Shown: positions 12,392 to 20,265, numbered from the stretch's first letter. The stretch: 20,408 nt of DNA from SAR116 cluster bacterium (GCA_002691725.1 NZIT01000009.1:1-20408); one strand, 5' to 3'. The notes: generated by a model from the sequence alone, not told the origin. Numbers and translations are program-made.

Positions 12392-12775
12392 TTACTTGAG
12401 CTCAACAGTTGCTCCAGCTTCCTCAAGGGTAGCCTTAGCGGCTTCCGCGTCATCCTTGGATGCGCCTTCCTTAACTGGCTTTGGTGCACCTTCGACCAGA
12501 TCCTTGGCTTCTTTGAGGCCAAGTCCAGTAAGGGTACGAACTGCTTTAATGACGTTAATCTTGTTATCGCCAATAGCGGCAAGAATTACGTCAAACTCGG
12601 TCTTTTCTTCGGCAGCTGCACCGCCGGCGTCACCGCCACCAGCAACAGCAGCAACAGCAACAGGTGCTGCCGCCGCAGAAACTCCCCACTGCTCTTCAAG
12701 AAGCTTTGCCAACTCGGCAGCTTCAAGAACGGTCAGTGCGGAAAGGTCTTCAGCAAGTTTTGAAATATCAGCCAT
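12392..12775 (-). CDS. rplL: 50S ribosomal protein L7/L12
   Basis: L7/L12 forms the multicopy stalk that recruits translational GTPases. From [11 protein letters not shown] the protein has 127 residues. An N-terminal dimerisation domain (about 1-32) is followed by a long Ala/Gly/Val-rich hinge (about 33-56) and a C-terminal factor-binding domain with [18 protein letters not shown] and [12 protein letters not shown]. The frame also has ATGs at 12787 and 12778. I chose 12775 because it matches the family start and because a GGAG lies at the right distance upstream; starting at 12787 would place that GGAG inside the gene and add MEKM. The gene follows rplJ closely, as in other rplJL operons. Confidence 0.96.
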   Translation of the reverse strand: MADISKLAEDLSALTVLEAAELAKLLEEQWGVSAAAAPVAVAAVAGGGDAGGAAAEEKTEFDVILAAIGDNKINVIKAVRTLTGLGLKEAKDLVEGAPKPVKEGASKDDAEAAKATLEEAGATVELK

Positions 12776-12831
12776 CATTTTCTCCATTTAGGCTTGAACT
12801 AAGCGTTTAATATTAACTGGGCGAAACCCAA

Positions 12832-13344
12832 CTACTGTAACTGATCTGCTCTCGCCTGAATAACACGCGCCAGCTTTGCGGCTGGGGCTTGTGATACTCT
12901 GGCCAGTTTTGCCGCTGGTGCCTGCAAGAGGCCAGCCAGTTTGGCACGAAGCTCATCAAGAGACGGCAACTTGGCCAACGTCTCAACGTCAGCCTTGGAA
13001 AGCACCTGCCCATCTACGGACCCGCAGACGATAGATACCTTGTCGTTACTCTTGGCAAACTCAACGAGGGTCTTTGCAGCAGCAACAGGATCATCTGACG
13101 TGCCAATGGCTGTCGGTCCTGCAAACTGATCACTCAGCTCCTCGAATTTCGTTCCTTTCAATGCAATCTTGGCAATGCGGTTTTTAGTAACCTTGTAACG
13201 GGCACCAGCATTCCGCATTTTTTCCCTGATTTCATTGCTTTCGGCAACAGTCAGCCCGACCTGATGAGCGATAACAACAGATGTCGAATCACTAAAGGTC
13301 GCGTGCAGCGTTTCCACCAGCCTGGTTTTCTCGGATCTATTCAC
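12832..13344 (-). CDS. rplJ: 50S ribosomal protein L10
   Basis: L10 anchors the L7/L12 dimers to 23S rRNA. The product is 170 residues, with an rRNA-binding N-terminal domain (MNRSEKTRLVETLHATF) and a C-terminal helix that binds L7/L12. The start codon is GTG, with GGAGA 6 bases upstream. The C-terminal helix contains a doubled 11-residue unit, QAPAAKLARV followed by S or I, at residues 141-162; its two DNA copies have diverged. The gene is preceded by a 267-base leader that resembles the L10 autoregulatory leader, so repression by the L10-L7/L12 complex is likely. Confidence 0.97.
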   Translation of the reverse strand: MNRSEKTRLVETLHATFSDSTSVVIAHQVGLTVAESNEIREKMRNAGARYKVTKNRIAKIALKGTKFEELSDQFAGPTAIGTSDDPVAAAKTLVEFAKSNDKVSIVCGSVDGQVLSKADVETLAKLPSLDELRAKLAGLLQAPAAKLARVSQAPAAKLARVIQARADQLQ

Positions 13345-13355
13345 CGATCGTCTCC

Positions 13356-13560
13356 GCTAGTTATGGATGAACACCAAATTATGGCATGCATCCGGTTGCA
13401 CGTAGTGATTGCTCACCTGTAACGGTGTGACAACCACCAAGGCCTGCCCATAGTTCAAGCGAATATCGCTCTCCCCGTCTGAGTAGGATGTTTAAGCTAC
13501 CTTGCGGCAGCACCCACCATCTTGGACAGGTGGAACCTTTCGGCTCCTTTCATCACCCTG
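13356..13560 (-). promoter_or_regulatory. Likely L10 (rplJL) autoregulatory mRNA leader
   Basis: The rplA-rplJ gap shows several hairpins on the minus-strand transcript. GGAGCC-GAAA-GGTTCC (13532-13547) and GCTGCC-GCAA-GGTAGC (13496-13511) both have 6-bp stems with one G-U pair and GNRA tetraloops. CCACC/GGTGG (13514-13533) overlaps the first by two bases and could be an alternative pairing. AGCGA/TCGCT (13458-13470) and a GGTTG...CAACC stem enclosing CACC/GGTG lie nearer rplJ. Position and structure agree with the L10 leader family, which L10-L7/L12 binds to repress translation. The exact protein-binding kink-turn was not resolved by eye. Confidence 0.6.
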
Positions 13561-13611
13561 ATCACTAATCAATGCTCATTGTCAAAGCTCATTGATCGGG
13601 GTGGTGAAATA

Positions 13612-14307
13612 TTAGCCAGCGCTGCTGGCTTCGGCAGGATCAATATCAACACCCGCACCCATAGTGCTGCTGATAGCAATCTTGCGAATGAATACGCCTT
13701 TCGCTCCAGTCGGACGCGCCTTATGTATCGCTGAAATGAATGCGCTGGCGTTTTCCTGAAGCTTTTCAAGATCAAAGCTTGCCTTGCCAATACCAGCATG
13801 GACAATACCCGCTTTTTCGGCACGATACTGAACCTCACCAGCCTTAGCGGCGGCAACAGCTTTTGCAACATCTGGCGTCACTGTGCCAAGCTTGGGGTTA
13901 GGCATCAGACCTTTCGGGCCAAGCACTTTACCCAAGCGGCCGACAACACCCATCATATCAGGGGTGGCGATGATGCGATCAAAATCCATATTGCCTGCCT
14001 GAATGCTTTCCGCCAAATCTTCAGCTCCGACGATATCAGCGCCAGCTTCGGTGGCTTCGGCGGCTTTATCATCACGGGCAAATACCGCAACACGCATGGA
14101 CTTACCCGTACCATGCGGCAATGCCACAACACCCCGAACCATCTGGTCAGAGTGACGTGTATCAATGCCAAGGTTCATCGAAATCTCAACCGTTTCATCA
14201 AATTTAGCGGTCGCGTTCTTTTTGACCAGATCAACCGCCTCATTAATGGTAAAGGTGGCTTCTCTGTCAAAGGACTCATATGCAGTCTTTAGTTTTTTTC
14301 CAGCCAT
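13612..14307 (-). CDS. rplA: 50S ribosomal protein L1
   Basis: L1 forms the mobile L1 stalk that helps release E-site tRNA, and in many bacteria represses its own operon. The 231-residue length is typical. Conserved segments are [32 protein letters not shown], the [20 protein letters not shown] core motif and [13 protein letters not shown] near the C-terminus. The ATG is 3 bases after the rplK stop and its GGAG ribosome site overlaps the end of rplK, so the two are translationally coupled. Confidence 0.98.
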   Translation of the reverse strand: MAGKKLKTAYESFDREATFTINEAVDLVKKNATAKFDETVEISMNLGIDTRHSDQMVRGVVALPHGTGKSMRVAVFARDDKAAEATEAGADIVGAEDLAESIQAGNMDFDRIIATPDMMGVVGRLGKVLGPKGLMPNPKLGTVTPDVAKAVAAAKAGEVQYRAEKAGIVHAGIGKASFDLEKLQENASAFISAIHKARPTGAKGVFIRKIAISSTMGAGVDIDPAEASSAG

Positions 14308-14310
14308 GTT

Positions 14311-14739
14311 TTACTCCACTACCTCAAAACCCATAGAACGGGCTGAACCGATGACCATTTGCACGGCACCGCCCTGATCAACAGCGTTTAAATCTTCCAT
14401 TTTCTGATCAGCGATATCCCGCACCTGATCCATTGTCACCTTACCAACCGTGCCGCGTCCAGGAGTTTGGCTCCCTTTGGGTAGACCAGCGGCTTTCTTG
14501 AGAAAATAGCTAACCGGTGCTTTTTTCGTGGTAAAGGTAAATGACTTGTCAGAATAGACAGTAATGACGACCGGAATAGGCATACCCTTTTCCGCACTGT
14601 CTGTTGCCGCGTTAAACGCTTTACAAAACTCCATAATATTGACACCGCGCTGACCCAATGCCGGGCCTACTGGTGGCGAGGGATTAGCTCCACCTGCTGG
14701 AATTTGTAACTTGATATATCCATCAATCTTCTTTGCCAT
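14311..14739 (-). CDS. rplK: 50S ribosomal protein L11
   Basis: L11 binds the GTPase-associated centre of 23S rRNA and is needed for the stringent response signal at stalled ribosomes. The 142-residue product has the N-terminal [20 protein letters not shown] loop (thiostrepton/factor-binding region, with the conserved prolines) and the C-terminal rRNA-binding domain around [11 protein letters not shown] and [12 protein letters not shown]. It starts 27 bases after nusG and is tightly coupled to rplA. Confidence 0.98.
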   Translation of the reverse strand: MAKKIDGYIKLQIPAGGANPSPPVGPALGQRGVNIMEFCKAFNAATDSAEKGMPIPVVITVYSDKSFTFTTKKAPVSYFLKKAAGLPKGSQTPGRGTVGKVTMDQVRDIADQKMEDLNAVDQGGAVQMVIGSARSMGFEVVE

Positions 14740-14766
14740 GACGGTTTCCTTGCTTTAACCTGTTCG

Positions 14767-15300
14767 TTATGTCGACTTTTCAACCTGAGAGAATTCAAGG
14801 TCAACGGGGGTTGAACGTCCAAAAATAGACACCGTAACCTTGAGACGGGATTTATCTGGATCGACTTCCTCGACCAGACCTTTGAAGGACGCGAAAGGCC
14901 CTTCGGCAACACGCACCCATTCACCAATCTCAAACGAGATGTCTGAATGTTTGCGTTCAATACCTTCTGTAACCTGCTTAATCAAACGCTCAGCTTCTGC
15001 GTTTGAAATAGGCGATGGCTTACCGCCAGCGCCAAGAAATCCAGTGACTCGATTTTGTGAATTAACAATATGCCAAGCCTGATCAGTGAGATCCATTTTG
15101 ATCAAAATATACCCCGGGAAAAACTTACGCTCCGCATTAACTCGCGCACCACGACGGGTTTCCACAACCTCTTCGGTTGGAACCAACACTTCTTCTATGT
15201 CGTCGGACAAGCCATAACTTTCGCCTTGCTCACGTATCGCTTGTGCAACTCTCTTCTCCGAGCCGGAAAAGACATGAACAACATACCAGCGTTTCGCCAT
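14767..15300 (-). CDS. nusG: Transcription termination/antitermination factor NusG
   Basis: NusG binds RNA polymerase across the cleft and links it to Rho or to ribosomal S10. The 177-residue protein has an NGN domain (WYVVHVFSGSEKRVA, then ERKFFPGYILIKM and VTGFLGAGGKPSPIS) and a C-terminal KOW domain from about residue 125 (GEWVRVAEGPFASFKGLVEEV). The frame is open to 15372, but MAKRWYVVHVF at 15300 is the standard family start; the ribosome site before it is weak (GGGA at a long spacing), so coupling to secE may help. It lies 49 bases after secE. Confidence 0.98.
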   Translation of the reverse strand: MAKRWYVVHVFSGSEKRVAQAIREQGESYGLSDDIEEVLVPTEEVVETRRGARVNAERKFFPGYILIKMDLTDQAWHIVNSQNRVTGFLGAGGKPSPISNAEAERLIKQVTEGIERKHSDISFEIGEWVRVAEGPFASFKGLVEEVDPDKSRLKVTVSIFGRSTPVDLEFSQVEKST

Positions 15301-15349
15301 AATTATATAATCCCAAGAGCGACCAACTAAGCACCAGTCATCTTTATAT

Positions 15350-15547
15350 TTACGCGCCAATCCCAAGCACAATTTGCACCAGATTGCTTAAAATCCAGTC
15401 CACGAGCATAAAAAACAAGGCGGCAATGAACACCATCACGAGCACCGTTATGGTTGCTGTGACTACATCGCGCCTGCTAGGCCAAGTGATTCGGCTGACT
15501 TCCTGCCTTACCTGACGTACAAATTGTGTAGGGGTTACTTTAGCCAT
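15350..15547 (-). CDS. secE: Preprotein translocase subunit SecE
   Basis: SecE is the essential small subunit of the SecYEG protein-conducting channel in the inner membrane. The 65-residue product is the short, single-membrane-segment form typical outside the enterics. It has an amphipathic N-terminal helix with the conserved RQEVSRITWPSRRDV segment, then one hydrophobic segment (about residues 32-62). A GAGGAATT ribosome site precedes the ATG. It heads the secE-nusG-rplKA cluster. Confidence 0.96.
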   Translation of the reverse strand: MAKVTPTQFVRQVRQEVSRITWPSRRDVVTATITVLVMVFIAALFFMLVDWILSNLVQIVLGIGA

Positions 15548-15650
15548 AATTCCTCAATCGTGCAAGCGTTTCATGTTGGCAAAGGTGTTTTTTATACACA
15601 TCTCAGCTTTCATGGCGTCTTCGCTTCTCCACACATAGTGATGAAAGGCG

Positions 15651-15679
15651 GTAATACCCCACCCGATAGGGTTTTGCAA
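15651..15679 (-). promoter_or_regulatory. Candidate promoter of the secE-nusG cluster
   Basis: On the minus strand TTGCAA (15674-15679) is 17 bases from TATTAC (15651-15656), about 100 bases before secE. A second TTGCAA lies 15 bases further upstream. The match to sigma70 consensus is fair. It would let secE be expressed without reading through from the upstream MFS gene, after which I see no terminator. Confidence 0.4.
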
Positions 15680-15722
15680 ATTATTTTTGCAATATTTATC
15701 ATGGGTAATATCAGCACTCGGA

Positions 15723-17009
15723 TTAAAACCCATCTCGCGGCGGCTGTGTTAAGATAACAGCAAAGATGACTGCCGCTAATATCGTCACAAAAACCATGGC
15801 TGTTAAGAATGTCTCACCGCCGCCATATCCATATAATATTCCCGCGACAGACGGCCCAATGGCCATGCCCAATGCGCGCGGCGTTGATATCCAGCCTTTA
15901 GCCCGGCCATATACCGCCGCCCGAAAATACATGTTTGTGATATATCCAAATGAAACCGTCAGAACGCCATGTCCCATGCCAAATAAAGCCATGCCAATAG
16001 CAATCATGATGAGCGATGGATATTGGATTAACAGCAATGAGCTTGGCACCATGATAAACGCAATAATAGCTGTGTATCGCGCATCAAATCGCGCCCCATA
16101 GCGCATCTCCAGGACCCTGCCAACGACTTGAAACGGGCCATAAATACTGGCCAGCAGCACCGCCATGCCAGCATGACCGAATAATTCCTGATACCATTGG
16201 ATTAAAAGCAACGCCACCGCGCCAAAGGATAAATATTCAAACGCTGACGCCAAAGCCAGCGTAACTAAAGCTATTTTTTCTGTTCGGGTTAATTCAGACC
16301 AGCGAAAGGCCTCAAACGGCTTATCCGCTGAGACAGCATCCTCATTAACCGCCTGATTAGCCACCTGATCAGCCAATAAATCAGCATGAAGGCGCTGAAT
16401 ATTCCAGCCAATATATGCCGCCCACAAAGCCATGCCGAATAAAATAGCAGCAAGAACAATCATCGTTATGGCAAAGCCAAATTGATACATAAGAGGCGCG
16501 ATCATTAGCCAAGCAATAGAACTCGCCACCCCACCATAAAATGTAATAATAGATATATTTCTCCGTGATGCGGTTTCATGCATTTGAACGGCGGCACTAA
16601 ACGCCGCTTCGTAGTTGCACATGGCAAAGCCGCAGCCGAGGATAATCATCACCATAATAAAGCCGGGAAAGCTGGTCACTAATATCAGCATCAGCAAGCT
16701 ACAAGCGCCAATAACCAATCCCAATGCCAATACCCGCAAAGCCCCATACCGATCAAACCAATATCCGACCAATGGCGCGAGCAATCCATTAATCAGCAAT
16801 GAAATCGTAAGCCCGGTCAGAACATGGCTAGGGGCAATGCTCAACTGCTCTGCCAGGGGCATTTTAAGTTGTGCAAACGCATAAAACAGAAAGCCATAAG
16901 ATATGATCTGGCTAATCCCTAGCGCATGGACAGGCACTGCTGGCGTTCTGGCATTATTGGCGGCGGCGGAGGTGTCTGATTTGATTGATTTGACTGGTGG
17001 AGGTGACAT
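15723..17009 (-). CDS. Major facilitator superfamily transporter, substrate unknown
   Basis: A 428-residue, very hydrophobic protein with about 12 predicted membrane segments. A hydrophilic N-terminal tail (about 1-28) precedes segment 1. The loop between segments 2 and 3 has the MFS motif-A pattern, GYWFDRYGALRVL (residues 82-94), and a hydrophilic loop at about residues 205-240 separates the two six-helix halves. MFS carriers move small solutes across the inner membrane, usually driven by a proton or other ion gradient. The substrate cannot be told; the general form recalls the oxalate/monocarboxylate-type branches, but I would not assign one. It is divergent from the exonuclease-CBS gene across a 257-base gap and ends 175 bases before secE. 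Confidence 0.9.
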   Translation of the reverse strand: MSPPPVKSIKSDTSAAANNARTPAVPVHALGISQIISYGFLFYAFAQLKMPLAEQLSIAPSHVLTGLTISLLINGLLAPLVGYWFDRYGALRVLALGLVIGACSLLMLILVTSFPGFIMVMIILGCGFAMCNYEAAFSAAVQMHETASRRNISIITFYGGVASSIAWLMIAPLMYQFGFAITMIVLAAILFGMALWAAYIGWNIQRLHADLLADQVANQAVNEDAVSADKPFEAFRWSELTRTEKIALVTLALASAFEYLSFGAVALLLIQWYQELFGHAGMAVLLASIYGPFQVVGRVLEMRYGARFDARYTAIIAFIMVPSSLLLIQYPSLIMIAIGMALFGMGHGVLTVSFGYITNMYFRAAVYGRAKGWISTPRALGMAIGPSVAGILYGYGGGETFLTAMVFVTILAAVIFAVILTQPPRDGF

Positions 17010-17048
17010 AGATTTTTCTGCACCCTTAATTGAAAGGGCATGATCAAT

Positions 17049-17111
17049 GAAAATTGGCGAAAATTGGCTTGAAGCTACTCTAGCATAAAACAGGCATAAA
17101 GCATAAAACAG
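17049..17111. repeat. Short direct repeats in the divergent intergenic region
   Basis: A perfect 10-base tandem repeat, GAAAATTGGC, occupies 17049-17058 and 17059-17068. Three copies of GCATAAA start at 17083, 17094 and 17101, two of them extending to GCATAAAACAG (17083-17093 and 17101-17111). They lie between the MFS start and the divergent promoters and could be regulator sites or neutral short repeats. Confidence 0.55.
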
Positions 17112-17130
17112 CTATGACGATTTTCACATC

Positions 17131-17158
17131 ATTATTAGGTGGATGAGAGAAAAGGCAA
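17131..17158 (-). promoter_or_regulatory. Weak candidate promoter for the MFS gene
   Basis: On the minus strand TTGCCT (17153-17158) is 16 bases from AATAAT (17131-17136). The -10 matches five of six consensus bases and the -35 four. It would give a leader of about 115 bases carrying the short direct repeats. Confidence 0.3.
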
Positions 17159-17173
17159 CTTCTGCCAACTCTA

Positions 17174-17202
17174 TTGAAACAAATATATGGGCAGGGTATG
17201 AT
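17174..17202 (+). promoter_or_regulatory. Promoter of the exonuclease-CBS-DUF294 gene
   Basis: TTGAAA (17174-17179), a 17-base spacer, then TATGAT (17197-17202): five of six consensus bases in each element. The expected transcript start near 17209 leaves a leader of about 58 bases before the ATG at 17267, and rules out the TTG at 17174 as a translation start because it is part of the -35 element. Confidence 0.65.
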
Positions 17203-17266
17203 GATGTTGCAGGTGACTATAACCTCGAACCAAAGGAAGATAATAAAAAGAAAGGCAGGTGTAACG

Positions 17267-19378
17267 ATGAGCTTGTCCAACGTACTTCTTGAGAATTTGC
17301 CACTCATCTCACTCGATCTGGAAACCACAGGGCTACAGACGAAATCAGATCGCATTGTCCAAATTGGCGCGATTGATCCATATAACAGCAGCAGTAATCT
17401 GGATATTTTGGTAAACCCTGATATTCCTATCCCGTCAAAAAGCACCAATATTCACGGCATAAGCGATGCTATGGTGGCGGATAAACCTACGCTATCGCAA
17501 GTCTTCCCACAGCTCCGTGAGCAGATTAATGACCGTGTTGTCATTGGCTATAATATCGGCTTTGATCTGGCCGTTCTGGCGGCGGAAACCGAACGCTATG
17601 GTATTGAGTGGGAAACACCGCCAGCCTTATGTGTTCGTCAAATGGCAACGATTGCGCTTGGCCGTGATGCGATCATGATGATGGGAACTTTAGAAACCCT
17701 GATCCAGCATTTTCAAATCCCGCTTGCTGATCGCCATACCGCAATAGGTGATGCCATCATGACGGGCAAGTTATTTCAGGCTCTGCTCAATGAATTGAAG
17801 GCCAGCGGCATTAACACTTATGCAGACTTGCAAAAAGCCATCGCCTTGCTCAATGATCAGCGCGCTGCCGGAACAGGCGCAGGCTGGGTAGATGTTGCCG
17901 CTATCCAACAACCCTATGCCAGTTTCCGCGCCTTATCACGCATTGACCCCTTCCCTTATAGTCATAAGATTGATGACCTGATGATCGCAGAACCGCTGAT
18001 CATGCCTGCGGGTAGCGTTGTGCTAGATGCCGCCCATCGCATGAAAAAAGAAAAACGCGAATGTGTTTTTGTCGGCAATAGCCCTGATCATATTGTCGGC
18101 ATTGTATCCGAACGTGATATTGTTCACTGCATGGCATTGCCTGTTGATGAAGTCACGCGCGCCCGTGATATTCAGCTTGAAACGATTATGTCCTCGCCTG
18201 TGCTGACGGTATCCGAAGATGACTATATGCATGTTGCCATGGCACGGATGCAAAAACATGATATCCGCCATCTTGGTGTGACAAATCCAGAAGGCACCTT
18301 AACAGGCTATGTATCAGGGCGTGAGCTGAACCGATTGCGGCTGACAGATGCGATGGTGATCGGCGATGATATTAATCAGGCCAATAATAGTGATGAGATG
18401 AGCAAGGCGCTCAAAGGCTTACCGTTATTGTCAAAATCTCTCATGGATGAAGGCATTAAGGCTTATGCCATTGCTGCGGTTATCAGTAGCCAATATCGCG
18501 CCGCGTTATCGCGCTCTGCTGATCTGGCGGAGCAGATTATGTGTGCGGATGGAAAGCCGCCACCAGCAGAATATGCGGTGCTGATTTTAGGCTCAGCTGG
18601 CCGTGAAGAAAGCTTGCTGGCGGCAGATCAGGATCATGCCATTATTTATGGCGACAAAAGCCGCCTTGATGACGCCGCAACCCAAGCATGGTTTGAACAA
18701 CTAGGTCAGCATATTGCCGATATCATGGACGCCGCCGGCATCCCTTATTGCACGGGCGGTGTTATGGCGAATTCCGAACGCTGGTGCAAATCCCTGCGGA
18801 CATGGGAGCAGACGGTTAAGGGCTGGATAGCGCGCGGTTCTGCCGAGGATGTTCTGCATGTTGATATCTTTTTCGACTACCACTGCGTTTATGGCAATGC
18901 TCAGCTGGCCAGCAAATTACAAAACCGCATCATCACGATCGTCAAAGGCCAACTAGACTTTCTCAAACTACTTGCAGGCAACATTCCATCAAGTAATGCT
19001 GGCATCACATTTTGGGGTGGCTTTGTTTCCGAAAACGGCCGCTTTAATGTGAAACGCAATTTGCTTTTGCCGATTGTCGAAAGCCTGCGGGTGTTATCAG
19101 TATCGCGGTCTATCAGCGCCAGAAACAGTGTTGAGAGAGCAGAGAAGCTCATGGCAACGGGGTCAATTCCACCAGAGATCAGGCTTCTGGCTGAGGATTT
19201 ACAGGTCTGTATCAGGCTAGTCTTGCGTCAGCAAATCACTGATATCAGCCAAGGCTTGCCGCCAACAACACTCATTGATACAGGGCTTTTGTCAGCGCGC
19301 GAGAAGAAAACACTTAAATCGGTGCAAAATCGCGTCAAATATCTGGAACAAATGCTATTTGATTGTCTGTTCGCGTAA
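17267..19378 (+). CDS. DnaQ-like exonuclease / CBS pair / DUF294 nucleotidyltransferase fusion protein
   Basis: A 703-residue multidomain protein with no signal peptide or membrane segment. Residues about 10-175 are a DEDDh 3'-5' exonuclease domain: D17 and E19 in LDLET, N96 and D100 in GYNIGFD, and H157 and D162 in RHTAIGD, so the catalytic set is complete. Two CBS repeats follow (about 237-300 and 305-358; GIVSERDIVHCM and GYVSGRELNRL are typical ends), a module that commonly binds adenine nucleotides. Residues about 430-560 resemble the DUF294 putative nucleotidyltransferase domain, with GSAGREE (442-448) and Asp454/Asp456. Residues about 565-703 resemble the DUF294 C-terminal domain. The domain order suggests a regulatory enzyme related to GlnD-type nucleotidyltransferases. 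Its substrate is unknown. Start chosen from the promoter position and the ATG that opens directly into the exonuclease fold. Confidence 0.9.
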   Translation: MSLSNVLLENLPLISLDLETTGLQTKSDRIVQIGAIDPYNSSSNLDILVNPDIPIPSKSTNIHGISDAMVADKPTLSQVFPQLREQINDRVVIGYNIGFDLAVLAAETERYGIEWETPPALCVRQMATIALGRDAIMMMGTLETLIQHFQIPLADRHTAIGDAIMTGKLFQALLNELKASGINTYADLQKAIALLNDQRAAGTGAGWVDVAAIQQPYASFRALSRIDPFPYSHKIDDLMIAEPLIMPAGSVVLDAAHRMKKEKRECVFVGNSPDHIVGIVSERDIVHCMALPVDEVTRARDIQLETIMSSPVLTVSEDDYMHVAMARMQKHDIRHLGVTNPEGTLTGYVSGRELNRLRLTDAMVIGDDINQANNSDEMSKALKGLPLLSKSLMDEGIKAYAIAAVISSQYRAALSRSADLAEQIMCADGKPPPAEYAVLILGSAGREESLLAADQDHAIIYGDKSRLDDAATQAWFEQLGQHIADIMDAAGIPYCTGGVMANSERWCKSLRTWEQTVKGWIARGSAEDVLHVDIFFDYHCVYGNAQLASKLQNRIITIVKGQLDFLKLLAGNIPSSNAGITFWGGFVSENGRFNVKRNLLLPIVESLRVLSVSRSISARNSVERAEKLMATGSIPPEIRLLAEDLQVCIRLVLRQQITDISQGLPPTTLIDTGLLSAREKKTLKSVQNRVKYLEQMLFDCLFA

Positions 19379-19435
19379 TCGCCGCCGCCATTACACCGTT
19401 AAGCTCTGGAAGCGATGACTTAATCCCGTAGGGCA

Positions 19436-20200
19436 TTAGGGCAAGCTTAATTTATTGGCGACATCATGACGGGTCAAACTATCCGCGATAAAGCCATTAG
19501 CCAGCAAATGCGCGATGATCTGATTTACCCCAGCCAAGACATCATCATGACCTTTTTTCATCCCAACCGCCTGTTTGATAAATGTGAATGGTGGATTGAT
19601 CAGCGTCACATCATCCCGCACCGCCAATTCATTTAGCAATTTAGGTTTCAGACTAGCTAACACATCCCCCTCACCAGCCAGAAAGCGGTCATGCGATTCC
19701 TGTAATGTCGCAACGCGGATATAATTCGCATTGAGATAATGATCCTTGAGCCATAGATCATACGCGCTCCGATCATAGAGAATAATGTTAACGCCAGACT
19801 GATTAACATCTTCGTTGCTTTTAATATCCACGCCTTTCCGCGTCATGAAATTGGCATCAATATGAATATAAGGCTGGCTAAATGCGATCATCGCCGCCCG
19901 TTCAGGCTCAACAGCTATATTGGCTAAATCCCATGCATCATCAGCAATAGCGTCGGCTAACTCACCCGGCCCCTGAAATGGGATTAGCGCATAATCTACA
20001 TTGAGAATAGCGGCAATTTGACGAGCTAAATCAGGCGATAATCCATAGGGCGCACCGTCATTATCAACGCCCGATACAAGCAGAAAATTAGACATGTTCA
20101 AACCAACGCGCAAAACACCCTTAGCGGCCAGAACATCCCGCATCTTCTGATATATAGTCGGGTCAATTTTCAGCTCAGAATTAGGCATTTTATGGCTCAT
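19436..20200 (-). CDS. Solute-binding-protein family 3 fold protein lacking a signal peptide
   Basis: A 254-residue protein with the type 2 periplasmic-binding fold of family 3 (amino-acid-type) ABC solute-binding proteins. GVLRVGLN (28-35) starts lobe 1, PYGLSPDLARQIA (51-63) is the next helix, and WDLANIAVEPERAAMIAFSQPY (about 90-111) is the characteristic hinge segment with Arg101. The N-terminus (MSHKMPNSELKIDP) has no hydrophobic stretch, and an in-frame TAA (20201-20203) lies directly before the ATG, so no secretion signal can be added upstream. It therefore probably acts in the cytoplasm, as a small-molecule sensor, an enzyme derived from this fold (compare cyclohexadienyl dehydratase), or a decaying transporter part. 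No ABC permease or ATPase is adjacent. The ribosome site is weak. It is convergent with the fusion gene, 57 bases apart. Confidence 0.85.
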   Translation of the reverse strand: MSHKMPNSELKIDPTIYQKMRDVLAAKGVLRVGLNMSNFLLVSGVDNDGAPYGLSPDLARQIAAILNVDYALIPFQGPGELADAIADDAWDLANIAVEPERAAMIAFSQPYIHIDANFMTRKGVDIKSNEDVNQSGVNIILYDRSAYDLWLKDHYLNANYIRVATLQESHDRFLAGEGDVLASLKPKLLNELAVRDDVTLINPPFTFIKQAVGMKKGHDDVLAGVNQIIAHLLANGFIADSLTRHDVANKLSLP

Positions 20201-20237
20201 TTATATAATTGATCTTCATCATGGCATGATTACGCCT

Positions 20238-20265
20238 TATAGAAAAGCCGCGCGTATAGAAAAGC
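20238..20265. repeat. Direct repeat upstream of the binding-protein gene
   Basis: TATAGAAAAGC occurs at 20238-20248 and again at 20255-20265, a 17-base period, in the 73 bases between the tRNA-Trp terminator and the binding-protein gene. No clear -35/-10 pair was found there, so these copies may be part of an unusual promoter or a regulator site. Confidence 0.4.

Noticed and set aside
13580..13585. TTGACA -35-like hexamer on the minus strand after rplA
   Set aside because: No acceptable -10 element lies 15-19 bases downstream, so an rplJ promoter here is not supported.
13568..13596. 7-bp inverted repeat ATCAATG/CATTGAT after the rplA stop
   Set aside because: It is AT-rich, has a 15-base loop and no following U-run; too weak to call a terminator.
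15301..15372. In-frame N-terminal extension of nusG by 24 codons
   Set aside because: The extension overlaps the end of secE and is not part of the NusG fold; MAKRWYVVHVF at 15300 is the family start.
17174..17266. TTG start giving 31 extra residues on the exonuclease-CBS protein
   Set aside because: The TTG is part of a good -35 element, so it would lie upstream of the transcript.
19421..19438. Imperfect hairpin between the two convergent genes
   Set aside because: A 7-bp stem with a bulge and no T-run on either strand; not enough to call a terminator.
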